Shown here in pieces: positions 43,928-53,100 of a stretch of DNA of 64,000 nucleotides. The stretch comes from Arsenicibacter rosenii (GTDB lineage: Bacteria > Bacteroidota > Bacteroidia > Cytophagales > Spirosomataceae). Positions within the stretch are counted from its first letter, which is position 1, and every line of letters starts with the position of its first letter. Location of the stretch: contig NZ_MORL01000005.1 in NCBI RefSeq assembly GCF_001870735.1, forward strand, positions 269,736 through 333,735, read 5' to 3'. The notes under the pieces are model-generated. The model was not told the DNA's origin, searched no databases, and saw nothing but the letters and a program-made list of their open reading frames with translations. Position numbers and translations under genes: made by a program.

Positions 43928-44674
43928 ATGAAGTCTTTCATCCTGACCGGCATGTTGCTGGCGGTGCTGGTGGCGGCGGAAACGCCTCAGGCACCGAATA
44001 CATTGACGACAAAAGAGAAAAAAGAAGGCTGGCGGTTGCTCTTCGACGGTAAAACGACGAACGGCTGGCGCGGGGCTTATAAAGACAAATTCCCCGAAGC
44101 GGGCTGGACTATCGAGGATGGCTCGCTGACTATTGCCGGTAAAGACGGACGCGAATCACAAAACGCGGGCGACATCGTCACCAACGATGAGTTTACCAAC
44201 TTCGACCTGATGTTTGAGTTCAAACTGACCGAAGGCGCCAACAGCGGTGTCAAATATTTTGTGCCGGAATACTCACCAAAGCCGTCAGGATCTGCCTATG
44301 GCCTCGAATTTCAGGTGCTCGACGATGCGAAACACCCTGACGCCAAAATGGGCCGCGATGGCAACCGGACCATTGGCTCGCTGTATGACCTGATTCCGGC
44401 CGTGAAAGACAAGGTAGTGAAGCCCATCGGCGACTGGAACCAGGGCCGTGTTATCGTGAAAGGTACCCACGTAGAACACTGGCTGAACGGCCATAAAACG
44501 GTTGAATACGAGCGGGGCAGCGAAGCATTCCGCAAACTTGTCGGCATGAGTAAGTACGCAGCCCCGTCCTATAATTCGCACGGCCCGTTCGGTGAAGCCC
44601 CTAAAGGTCATATCCTCCTACAGGATCACGGCGACCGGGTGTATTTCCGCAACATTAAGATCCGGACCCTATAG
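43928..44674 (+). CDS. Secreted DUF1080 protein (probable 3-keto-glycoside hydrolase)
   Basis: A 248-residue exported protein; the ATG at 43928 gives a clear signal (MKSFILTGMLLAVLVAA), while the frame upstream to 43844 has none. One DUF1080 domain: GWRLLFDGKTTNGWRGAY near residue 40, GDIVTNDEFTNFDLMFEFKLTEGANSGVKYF, GLEFQVLDDAKHPDA, and the end ILLQDHGDRVYFRNIKIRTL. Together with the isomerase, the Gfo/Idh/MocA oxidoreductase and the DUF6807 protein it forms a set in which a glycoside is oxidised at C3 and then cleaved. The overall route is known for other Bacteroidota; the substrate here is unknown. It is bracketed by two similar inverted repeats. Confidence 0.88.
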   Translation: MKSFILTGMLLAVLVAAETPQAPNTLTTKEKKEGWRLLFDGKTTNGWRGAYKDKFPEAGWTIEDGSLTIAGKDGRESQNAGDIVTNDEFTNFDLMFEFKLTEGANSGVKYFVPEYSPKPSGSAYGLEFQVLDDAKHPDAKMGRDGNRTIGSLYDLIPAVKDKVVKPIGDWNQGRVIVKGTHVEHWLNGHKTVEYERGSEAFRKLVGMSKYAAPSYNSHGPFGEAPKGHILLQDHGDRVYFRNIKIRTL

Positions 44675-44689
44675 TCTGAATAAACCGAT

Positions 44690-44741
44690 AATGAGTAATG
44701 TACAATGAGTGCGTTTCATGATCCATTGTACATTACTCATT
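44690..44741. repeat. 18-bp perfect inverted repeat downstream of the DUF1080 gene
   Basis: Arms 44690-44707 and 44724-44741 are perfect complements of 18 bp around a 16-nt loop, starting AATGAGTAATG and ending CATTACTCATT. It begins 15 nt after the DUF1080 stop. Confidence 0.8.
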
Positions 44742-44806
44742 CTACAGTTTTCATTACCTTATTTACCAACCCTTTAACATTATTCATTCGTTAAATACGA
44801 TTAACC

Positions 44807-46153
44807 ATGGAAAACCGCAGAGATTTTATCAAAAAATCGGCACTGGCAGGCTTAGGCATGAGCTTTTCTGCCAGTAGCTACGCCCGTATTCTGGGAGCGA
44901 ACGAGCGCGTACGAGTAGGCGTAGTTGGTTTCTCAGACCGTTTCCGCAGTGCGCTGGCTCCTAGCTTTGCCAGCCACAGCAAAGACCTGAATTTCGAGTT
45001 TGTTGCCGTATCAGACATCTGGAGCCGCCGCCGCGAAGAAGCCGCCTCATTCCTGAAAGGCAAAGGCTGGGCAAGTGATAATTTTGTACAGTGCCGTAAC
45101 AACGAAGAACTATACGACCGTAAAGACGTTGATGCGGTGATTATCTCGACGGCTGACTTCCAGCACGCCCTGCACTGTGCTGAAGCCGTTGAAGCAGGCC
45201 GCGACGTGTATGTGGAGAAGCCATTTGCTGAATCGCTGGAAGACGCCCGCAAAGCGCTGAAAGCCGTTGAAAAATCAAAGAAAATTGTCCAGGTTGGTTC
45301 GCAGCGCCGGAGTACCCCTAACTACTGGGCAGCCAATGACTTCATCAGGTCGGGTAAGTTCGGCGATATCATCATGGTCGAAATGACATGGGATGTTAAC
45401 CAGCCGGGCCGCTGGCGCCGTCCGAAACTGGTGTCGGAAATCCGGAAGGAAGATACCGACTGGAAACGCTTCCTGATGAACCGTCCGATGGTCGACTGGG
45501 ATCCGCGCAAATATTTAGAATTCCGGTTGTTCTACCCGTATTCATCAGGTATTCCGGGCCAGTGGATGTCGCACCAGATTGATACCGTACACTGGTTCAG
45601 CGGTTATGAGCACCCACGCAGCGTAGTGGCCAATGGTGGTATTTACCTGTGGAAAGATGGCCGTGTAAACCCGGATACCTTTACGGCCGTATTCGATTAC
45701 GGTCCGGACGATGATAAGTCGAAAGGCTTCCAGGTGTTGTATCACTCACGGATGACCAACGAAGCCGGTGGCACGAAGGAATTGTACTACTCTAACGGTG
45801 GTATGATCAACCTCGACACCAACAAAATTACGCCGGAAGGTGGTCTGGAAGAGCGTTATGCGAAAGAGATGGGCATGAAAGCCAATCTGCTGACCGAGCA
45901 AACCCTGCCGACAACCGGTGAAAAAATGGTCACGTCGGCCAATACCGGAGCTGACCCGATGACTTCACGCCACATGCGTAACTGGATGGAGTGCGTACGG
46001 AGCCGCAAGGAGCCGAATGCACCGGCAAAGGCTGGCTTCAATCACTCGGTTGCCAGCATCATGTCGACCATCGCTTACCAGACCGGCAAACGCGTGACAT
46101 ACGATAACATCAAGCAAGAGATTCTGGCAGACGGCAAAGTAGTAAAAGTATAG
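44807..46153 (+). CDS. Gfo/Idh/MocA-family oxidoreductase, Tat-exported
   Basis: A 448-residue NAD(P)-dependent sugar dehydrogenase-like protein with a twin-arginine signal (ENRRDFIKKSALAGLGM). The Rossmann domain starts at VRVGVVGFSDRF, with the cofactor-site motif YVEKPFAES (lysine about residue 144). The C-terminal domain has typical VNQPGRWRRPK, MSHQIDTVHWFSGYEHP and a late GFNHSVASIMSTIAYQTGKRVTYD. It is likely to oxidise or reduce at C3 of a glycoside, with the DUF1080 protein breaking the product. Tat export suggests the cofactor is bound before transport. Confidence 0.92.
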   Translation: MENRRDFIKKSALAGLGMSFSASSYARILGANERVRVGVVGFSDRFRSALAPSFASHSKDLNFEFVAVSDIWSRRREEAASFLKGKGWASDNFVQCRNNEELYDRKDVDAVIISTADFQHALHCAEAVEAGRDVYVEKPFAESLEDARKALKAVEKSKKIVQVGSQRRSTPNYWAANDFIRSGKFGDIIMVEMTWDVNQPGRWRRPKLVSEIRKEDTDWKRFLMNRPMVDWDPRKYLEFRLFYPYSSGIPGQWMSHQIDTVHWFSGYEHPRSVVANGGIYLWKDGRVNPDTFTAVFDYGPDDDKSKGFQVLYHSRMTNEAGGTKELYYSNGGMINLDTNKITPEGGLEERYAKEMGMKANLLTEQTLPTTGEKMVTSANTGADPMTSRHMRNWMECVRSRKEPNAPAKAGFNHSVASIMSTIAYQTGKRVTYDNIKQEILADGKVVKV

Positions 46154-46182
46154 GCTACCCGTTTTCACGATGTATCGTTAAC

Positions 46183-47202
46183 ATGAAAAAAGCCATATTA
46201 CTCTGCCTGGTAGCCAGCACAATGGCTATGGCACAAAAGAAAGCGCGTATTCAGATCACGCCGAATGACGCACAGAAAAAGATAGAGGTCACGGTAGACG
46301 ATAAGCCCTTCACGGCCTACATCTATCCGGGCCCTGATGTGTTGAAGAAACCGGTGCTGTACCCGATCCGGACGGCAGGTGGTAATTTTATCACCAGGGG
46401 CTGGCCCATGGACCCGCGCCCGGGCGAACGCATTGACCACCCGCACCACGTAGGAATGTGGTTCAATTACGGAGATGTGAACGGCCATGACTTCTGGAAT
46501 AACTCTAACGACGTGAAAGGCCACGGCGGCCCGTTCGGCACTATTGTCCATACGGGCGTTAAATCGATCAAAAGCGGCAACGATCAGGCCGAACTGACCG
46601 TCACGGCCGACTGGCTCGATAAGGACGGCAAGCCGATGCTGAAAGAAGAAACGACCTTTGTCTTCCGTGGCAAAGGAAACGAGCGTTCCATCGACCGGAG
46701 CACGACCCTGAAAGCGCTGGACAAAGATGTTGCTTTTAAGGATAACAAGGAAGGCATGATCGCCATCCGGCTAGCCCGTCAGCTGGAACACCCGTCGAAC
46801 AAACCAGAGGTTTTTACCGACGCCAACGGTATTGCCACAAAGGTGGCTCAGATGGATAACAGCGGTGTGGTTGGTCACTACCACAGCAGCGAAGGCGTGG
46901 AAGGTGAAGACGTTTGGGGCAAGCGCGCCAAGTGGATGAACCTGACCGGCGAGCTTAACGGCGAAAAGGTCTCTATCGCGATCTTCGACAATCCTAAAAA
47001 CGTCGGTTACCCAACCTACTGGCATGCCCGGGGCTATGGCCTGTATGCCGCCAACCCGCTCGCACCAAGTGTATTTACCAATGGCAAGGAATCGCCAATG
47101 AATTACACCCTGCCAGCCGGTAAATCGGTGACGTTCCGGTATAAGGTCCTGATTACGTCAGGGGCCGTTTCGGATGCGGCGCTGAATGCAATGGGGCAGT
47201 AA
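46183..47202 (+). CDS. Secreted DUF6807 (PmoA-like) protein
   Basis: A 339-residue exported protein (signal MKKAILLCLVASTMAMA). The mature part has the family signature ITRGWPMDPRPGERIDHPHHVGMWFNYGDVNGHDFWNNS near residue 85, then a middle SIDRSTTLKALDKDVAFKDNKEGMIAIRLA, a VVGHYHSSEGVEGEDVWGKRAKWMNL and PTYWHARGYGLYAANPLAPSVF. The fold is a beta sandwich; several histidines are conserved. The old PmoA label does not imply methane oxidation. It is often placed with sugar dehydrogenase genes, as here. A strong terminator closes the cluster. Confidence 0.88.
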   Translation: MKKAILLCLVASTMAMAQKKARIQITPNDAQKKIEVTVDDKPFTAYIYPGPDVLKKPVLYPIRTAGGNFITRGWPMDPRPGERIDHPHHVGMWFNYGDVNGHDFWNNSNDVKGHGGPFGTIVHTGVKSIKSGNDQAELTVTADWLDKDGKPMLKEETTFVFRGKGNERSIDRSTTLKALDKDVAFKDNKEGMIAIRLARQLEHPSNKPEVFTDANGIATKVAQMDNSGVVGHYHSSEGVEGEDVWGKRAKWMNLTGELNGEKVSIAIFDNPKNVGYPTYWHARGYGLYAANPLAPSVFTNGKESPMNYTLPAGKSVTFRYKVLITSGAVSDAALNAMGQ

Positions 47203-47216
47203 CCTTTATAGTCCTG

Positions 47217-47265
47217 ATATAAAAAAAGCCTGTAAAACAAGTTGTTTTACAGGCTTTTTTTATAT
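47217..47265 (+). terminator. Terminator closing the sugar-processing cluster
   Basis: An almost perfect stem of about 20 bp (47217-47239 and 47243-47265), A-rich on the left and T-rich on the right (TTTTTTT at 47255-47261). Confidence 0.88.
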
Positions 47266-47382
47266 TACGCCACCAACACAAATAACTATAAACCAATACA
47301 TTAAACCCAATTATACATCTTTATCCCCAACTGGCATACATTTTGTTACTGAGTTAGGCATAACGACAAAAGTCAACTCAGT

Positions 47383-49785
47383 ATGTTCTCTTTTAGATCT
47401 TGGTGTACTGGTTGGTTCTGGGCTAGACTTTTTGTTTTCACCCTGACCCCATCCGTTTTCCTTCTGGCACAAACTCCCTGTACCAAGCCTGATGCGGGTC
47501 AGGATATTACCATTCAGACGCCTTCCTATAAATTACCTAATGCACCGGCCAATAACTTCTGGTGTCCGGTAACGACTAACCCCGGCAGCGCAACCATAAA
47601 CGCGCAGACAGGTCAGATCAACGGAATGACGACGCCAGGCAAATACCGGTTTATTCTGTCATCCATCGCCGATGGTATGACCGGACACGCAGGACAGGTA
47701 TTACCACAGGACGGGCAACTGCTCAGCAACAAACTTAACGGGCTGGAGGTACTTAACAACGGCGTTATCCGGGTAGGTGTAGACTCCCGATATGGCGGTG
47801 CGATTACACATCTGGCCTCCGCTACCGGCCCCAATATGGTGAATAACTTTGACCTTGGCCGGCAGATTCAGATTGGTATCTATGATGGTCCGGTTCCCTT
47901 TACCCCACCGGGCGTTGAATTTGATCAGGGTTGGGCGGCCGGATTAGGGTATAACCCCATCCAGGCCGGCGACGTTTTTCACAACCCTTCCGAGGTTGTT
48001 GCTTTCGAAAAGCGGGATAATCTGTTGTATGTTAAAACGATTCCTAAGCATTTTCACCTCAAAAATTATCCGGGCGAAGCCTACATTGAGCATTGGGTGC
48101 GTTTACAGGGAAATGTGGTAAAGGTACACGTCAAAATGACGATGTTCCGTGCCGACAAAACCCAGTATCAGGCGCGTGACCATGAGTTCCCGTGTATGTA
48201 CCTGAACGGGCCTTACCACCATATCTGGGGGTATTCGGGCAACAGTCCGTTTACGTTCGGGCAGATGGAACATGTTACGCCACCGATGGATTTTGCCAAT
48301 TTCCACGTAACAGAACCATGGATGGCGGCCACCGATGCCAATGGTTTCGGTGCAGGTTTATACGCTCCGAAAAACTATTTCTGGCGAAAAGGCTATTTCG
48401 GCCGGGAATACGTTGGTGATGAGTTTTATTCCGAAACATCGTATGTGGCTGCTACCCCGTTTGAGCAGCTCGATCATAATTCAGTAACCGAATTTGATTA
48501 TGAACTGGTTGTCGGGCATATCAACGACATCCGGTCGTATATCTATTCGCAGCCACGGCCGGCAACCGGCCCGAACTACCGCTTCAACAACGGGCGGAAA
48601 GGCTGGCATTACTTTGATGTACATGACACCGGCTGGCCGATTAACGGCTACCTGAACGTGCAGCTTGATGACAAGCAACGTAATCAGATCAAATCACCGG
48701 CAGCGTTCTGGCAGGGTAAAGACACCCCGAAGTTATACATCCGGGCGGCCTTTAAGACCCAGCACGATAAATTCCGTTTCTTCTGGCGAACGGTCGAAGA
48801 CAGCGATTTCAAGGAACTCGGCAACCGGTTCAAAGACTTTACGATCCAGAATGACGATCTGTTTCATACCTACGAAATTGACCTGTCACAAACCGACTGG
48901 ATGAATGTAAACATCAAACAGATCCAGTTCCGACCTCCTTGGGACGGGCCGGATGTGAATGGTACGGTTAAAATTGAATGGGTATCTGCCAGTCCCGACG
49001 GGCCACCGGCTGACCTGAGCGATGTAAGCGGCAATGTGTGTTCTGATACCATCACGATTACGGTAAATGCGCCGGCACGGCCGCAGGCGGGTCCCGATCA
49101 GATATTGCCTTGTAACGGTACGGAAGCTCCGACATCAGCAACCCTGACAGCCGCTACTGACGGAACCGCATGGCGCGTCCTGAGCCAGCCGGCCAGTGCC
49201 TCTGCCAGTATCAACGCACAGGGTTTTGTATCGAACATGCTGAAACCGGGCAACTACCGTTTCGTTCTTCAGAATACCAGCTTTAATACGCTCTCGGATA
49301 CCGTTCAGCTTTCGGTTCCTGATTGCCTCCCGCCTTTTACCCTGACCGGCCAGGTCTTCAAGGACACTGGCGGCAAAGCCTCAAACGGTGTTCTGGACGA
49401 CGGAGAGCCGCTCGTAAAGGGTGTAACGTTATCATTATATACCGATCCTAACGGCGACGGCAATCCGGAAGACGGTATACTGGTTGCGAAAACAACAACC
49501 GGCAACGACGGGCGCTATTCATTCGGCAGCTTATCAAGCAACGGCATTTACGTGCTTGTATTTGATAATAGCAATTTTCTGCCGAACCAATTGTTATGGG
49601 GGCTGCAAAACAGCACGCTGCTGCGCCAGACAAGTGTTGGCTGGGTCAGCAATGCAATTAATGGTAGTATACCGGTCAAGCAGGGAGTCAATCCCCCGGT
49701 CATTCAGCTTACGATTGGTTTTCTTGACCCTTGTCAGGCAACAACACCAGGCTGCGTGCCGATTTCGGTCAAAAGACTGCGCTGA
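47383..49785 (+). CDS. Large secreted protein: split Ig-like domain with nested insertion, SdrD B-like domain and C-terminal tail
   Basis: A 800-residue exported protein (signal ending VFLLAQ). Residues 36-95 look like the start of a PKD/Ig-type domain (DAGQDITIQTP, GKYRFILSS). The domain seems interrupted: residues about 100-545 are a separate large region with NGVIRVGVDSRYGGAITHLAS and IYDGPVPFTPPGVEF, sugar-mutarotase-like in style, before the Ig strand resumes (NVCSDTITITVNAP, about 552). A second full Ig domain spans 565-645 (QAGPDQILPC to SDTVQLSVPDC), and an SdrD B-like domain follows (TGQVFKDTGG, 651-728). It ends CVPISVKRLR. The enzymatic role of the central part is unknown. Confidence 0.75.
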   Translation: MFSFRSWCTGWFWARLFVFTLTPSVFLLAQTPCTKPDAGQDITIQTPSYKLPNAPANNFWCPVTTNPGSATINAQTGQINGMTTPGKYRFILSSIADGMTGHAGQVLPQDGQLLSNKLNGLEVLNNGVIRVGVDSRYGGAITHLASATGPNMVNNFDLGRQIQIGIYDGPVPFTPPGVEFDQGWAAGLGYNPIQAGDVFHNPSEVVAFEKRDNLLYVKTIPKHFHLKNYPGEAYIEHWVRLQGNVVKVHVKMTMFRADKTQYQARDHEFPCMYLNGPYHHIWGYSGNSPFTFGQMEHVTPPMDFANFHVTEPWMAATDANGFGAGLYAPKNYFWRKGYFGREYVGDEFYSETSYVAATPFEQLDHNSVTEFDYELVVGHINDIRSYIYSQPRPATGPNYRFNNGRKGWHYFDVHDTGWPINGYLNVQLDDKQRNQIKSPAAFWQGKDTPKLYIRAAFKTQHDKFRFFWRTVEDSDFKELGNRFKDFTIQNDDLFHTYEIDLSQTDWMNVNIKQIQFRPPWDGPDVNGTVKIEWVSASPDGPPADLSDVSGNVCSDTITITVNAPARPQAGPDQILPCNGTEAPTSATLTAATDGTAWRVLSQPASASASINAQGFVSNMLKPGNYRFVLQNTSFNTLSDTVQLSVPDCLPPFTLTGQVFKDTGGKASNGVLDDGEPLVKGVTLSLYTDPNGDGNPEDGILVAKTTTGNDGRYSFGSLSSNGIYVLVFDNSNFLPNQLLWGLQNSTLLRQTSVGWVSNAINGSIPVKQGVNPPVIQLTIGFLDPCQATTPGCVPISVKRLR

Positions 49786-49886
49786 TATCTTTTATCTGGC
49801 ATGAATTTTGGTAACATAAAATAACTGTTTATTCCTCCTTCGATTAGTTACCGTTTCTAAGATTTCGGCACCTAAACAAGGTGTAT

Positions 49887-49928
49887 AATGCCGTATTTCT
49901 CTTTCAGAGAGGAATACGGCATTTTTTT
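49887..49928 (+). terminator. Terminator in the 347-bp gap before the repeat protein
   Basis: An 11-bp stem (49887-49897 and 49913-49923), with an inner CTCT/AGAG stem, followed by eight T residues. The rest of the gap 49786-50132 holds no gene and no clear promoter that I can see. Confidence 0.85.
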
Positions 49929-50132
49929 TGCCCCATGCAGAGCCAAATACAGGCACTTTGGCATCGAACATTTTAAAGGGATGAAACTAAGTAACGGCAA
50001 AAAAATCATGCAACCACTTACGCCTTGAGGCGCTGAGCAACAGCGCTAACCAGCTCATTTGTGTATATCAAAAAAAACATCGCAGTCATGCGATACAGGA
50101 TTTTTATTGCCCTTACGGAAACAACGTTGCGT

Positions 50133-53100
50133 ATGAAAAAAGACAACTACCTCCACTCAAAAGCCATTTTACATCAGCATACATCTCTGAAGAAGCTATT
50201 ATTGAACATTCTTCCCTGCATCTTATTTACCTTGCTGGTGAATCATTCCGTCTTTGCACAAACAGGGGAATGTAGCAGTACGCTATCGATCACCGCCGGA
50301 CCATGTACGAACAACCTGTATACACTGTCGGGGGTTATTAACCTGACCAATACACCGGCCAGTAGTCTGACCATTCTTGATGGCAGCGCAACGGTTGAGA
50401 TTACGGTACCAGCCAACACAACTTCTGTCGGGTTTACAATTAATAACTTACAGGCAGGATCCGGCACGCACGTGGTTACCGTATTTTCGTCAGCCACCGC
50501 CTGTAATGTGCTGGATGGCTTTTACGATGCACCGCCGGCTTGCTCCACAACTCCTTGTTCCATCTCACTGGTAACCAATGTCGGTGCATGTACACCGGCA
50601 ACAAATGTGTATTCGCTGACCGGCATTCTGACAGCCAGCAACGTATCAAGCCCGCCCCTTGCGGTTACGATTACAACCGGTACCCGCACGGTGGTACAAA
50701 GCCTGACGGCCAATAACAACAATTTTGTCTTTGTTCTGAATAACCTGCCCTCCGACGGCCAGTTGCATCCGATAACCGTTGCCACGTCATCACTGGAGTG
50801 TCCGGGTATCACAGATACGTATGCGGCACCGGCTTCCTGCTCTGTCAGCACTCCGTGTTCGGCTACTGTCTCCCTCTCGCCCACCGCCTGTAACTCCGTC
50901 AATAACAGCTATACGCTTAACGGGCTTATCAGCATTGCGAACGTGCCGGCATCGGGAACGATTACCATCACCAACGGTTCGCTGACCGCAACCTCGCCGC
51001 TTACTACCAGTATCGGCACCTATGGTTTTACCTTTAATAACTTGCCGTCGACCGGTGGTACAGGAACTATTAATGTCACCTTTACCGGTGCTGATTGCGG
51101 GCCGGTCAGCCAGACTTATGCTATTCCGGCGGCCTGCTCAGTAGCCATGCCATGTTCTAAGACCCTGACGCTCTTGCCCACTGCCTGTAATCCGGCCAAC
51201 AACAGCTATACCCTCAACGGAACAGTCAATGTGTCGAATGGTCCGGCATCGGGTGTACTGACGCTATCGACGGCTGGTGCCAGTATAACCTTTGCGGTCG
51301 GATCGGCAAATGGCAACTATACCTTCAACTTCGGAAATTTACCGGCCAATGGCACATCCAGCACTGTAACCGCCTCATTTTCTGACACAAGCTGTAGTCC
51401 GGTCACAGAGACCTATACGGCACCGGTTGCCTGTTCAGTAACACTGCCTTGTAGCCTATCATTAGCGCTAACGCCCGGCAGCTGTAACTCAGCCACAAAC
51501 GGCTACTCGCTCACGGCTGTTCTGACCGCCAATAATATCACTCCGCCAATGACCGTAACGCTCAGCGGAGCTGGTTTCAACTCGTCGGTACAGACATTGA
51601 CAGCGATCAATAATGTACTCAGTGTCAACATCACTAACCTGACGGCAGATGGCTCCGTCAAAACCATTTCGGTTGCCACGTCGGCAACAGCTTGCGGTAC
51701 CATCAGTCAGACCTATACCGCGCCGACGGCCTGTTCAGCCGCGCCGCCTTGCTCGGTATCGCTGGCCCTGAGTCCCGGAGCCTGTAATTCGGCCACAAAC
51801 AGTTATACGCTTTCGGGTGCAGTCTTTGTTGCTAACGGCCCATCGTCTGGCTCCTTAACGGTCAGCAATGGCACGTCATCGCTTACATTCCCGATCTCCC
51901 CGACAATCGGTACTTACTCATTCAACTTCAATAACCTGCCTTCAAACGGCGCAGCCGGTACGATCACCGTTACCTTCACAGGCACTTCCTGCGGGCCAGT
52001 CAGCCAGACCTATACCGCGCCGGCCGCCTGTACCGTAGCACAACCTTGTGGTTTACTCTTTGCGGTGAGCCCGACTGCCTGTAATCCGGCGACGAATACC
52101 TATACTTTGGAAGCCACGTTATTGGCCAATAATGTCACCCCTCCGCTCACGGTTACCATTACCGGTGCTGGTGCACCCATTATTCAAAGCCTGACCACCG
52201 TCTCCAACACATTTAACTTTACCATCGTCAATCTTAGCGCTGACGGGTTACCACATATGCTCTCGGTCGCCACTTCGGCCACCGCCTGCGGTGGTATCAG
52301 CCAGACCTATACCGCGCCGACGGCCTGTACAGCGGCCGTACCACTGCCTTGCTCGGTCTCGCTGACACTGGCCCCATCGGCCTGTAATCCGGCAACCAAC
52401 AGCTATACCCTCTCCGGTGCGGTCAACGTCGCTAACGGGCCATCGTCGGGTACGCTGACGGTGTCGAACGGCGTGCAGAGCGTGACGTACGCTATCGCGG
52501 CCAACGTCGGTACCTACTCATTCAACTTTAACAACCTTACATCGAACGGGGCAATTGGCACGATCACGGCTACCTTCTCAGGCACTTCCTGCGGACCGGT
52601 CAGCCAGACCTATACCGCGCCGACGGCCTGTACAACGGCCGCACCGGCCTGCAGCCTGTCACTGACAGCCAGTCAGCCGGTTTGTAGCCTGACAGCCAAT
52701 GCTTATTCTGTAAGTGGCGTCGTTACGATTGCGAACGGGACAGGGAGCCAGACACTGACCGTTTCGGATGGGGTTCGCAGTACTACCGTTGTGATTGCAG
52801 GAAGCGGATCCGCCAATTTTGTATTAACCAACCTAACGTCTGACGGAGCAACTCATACGATCAGCGTTGTTTCTTCGGCAACTGCCTGTGGCACCACAAG
52901 CCGTACTTACACGGCACCCGCTAATTGCCAGGGGCCTTGTCCACAGCTAAACTTGCTGATTCTGAATAACGCCCAGATCTGTAACGGACAGTGTGCCTCG
53001 TTCAGTCTTAGCACTGACGCAACAGGTATCATTGAACTTGTTCAGTTCAGTACGCCGCAAACCGGCACGGCCGTGTATACGGGTGGGGTTGTGCTTGGCG

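Noticed and set aside
50522-50902. Antisense frames across the repeat protein
   Set aside because: They mirror the Thr/Ser/Ala-rich coding strand, and have no signal peptide, start site or known domain.
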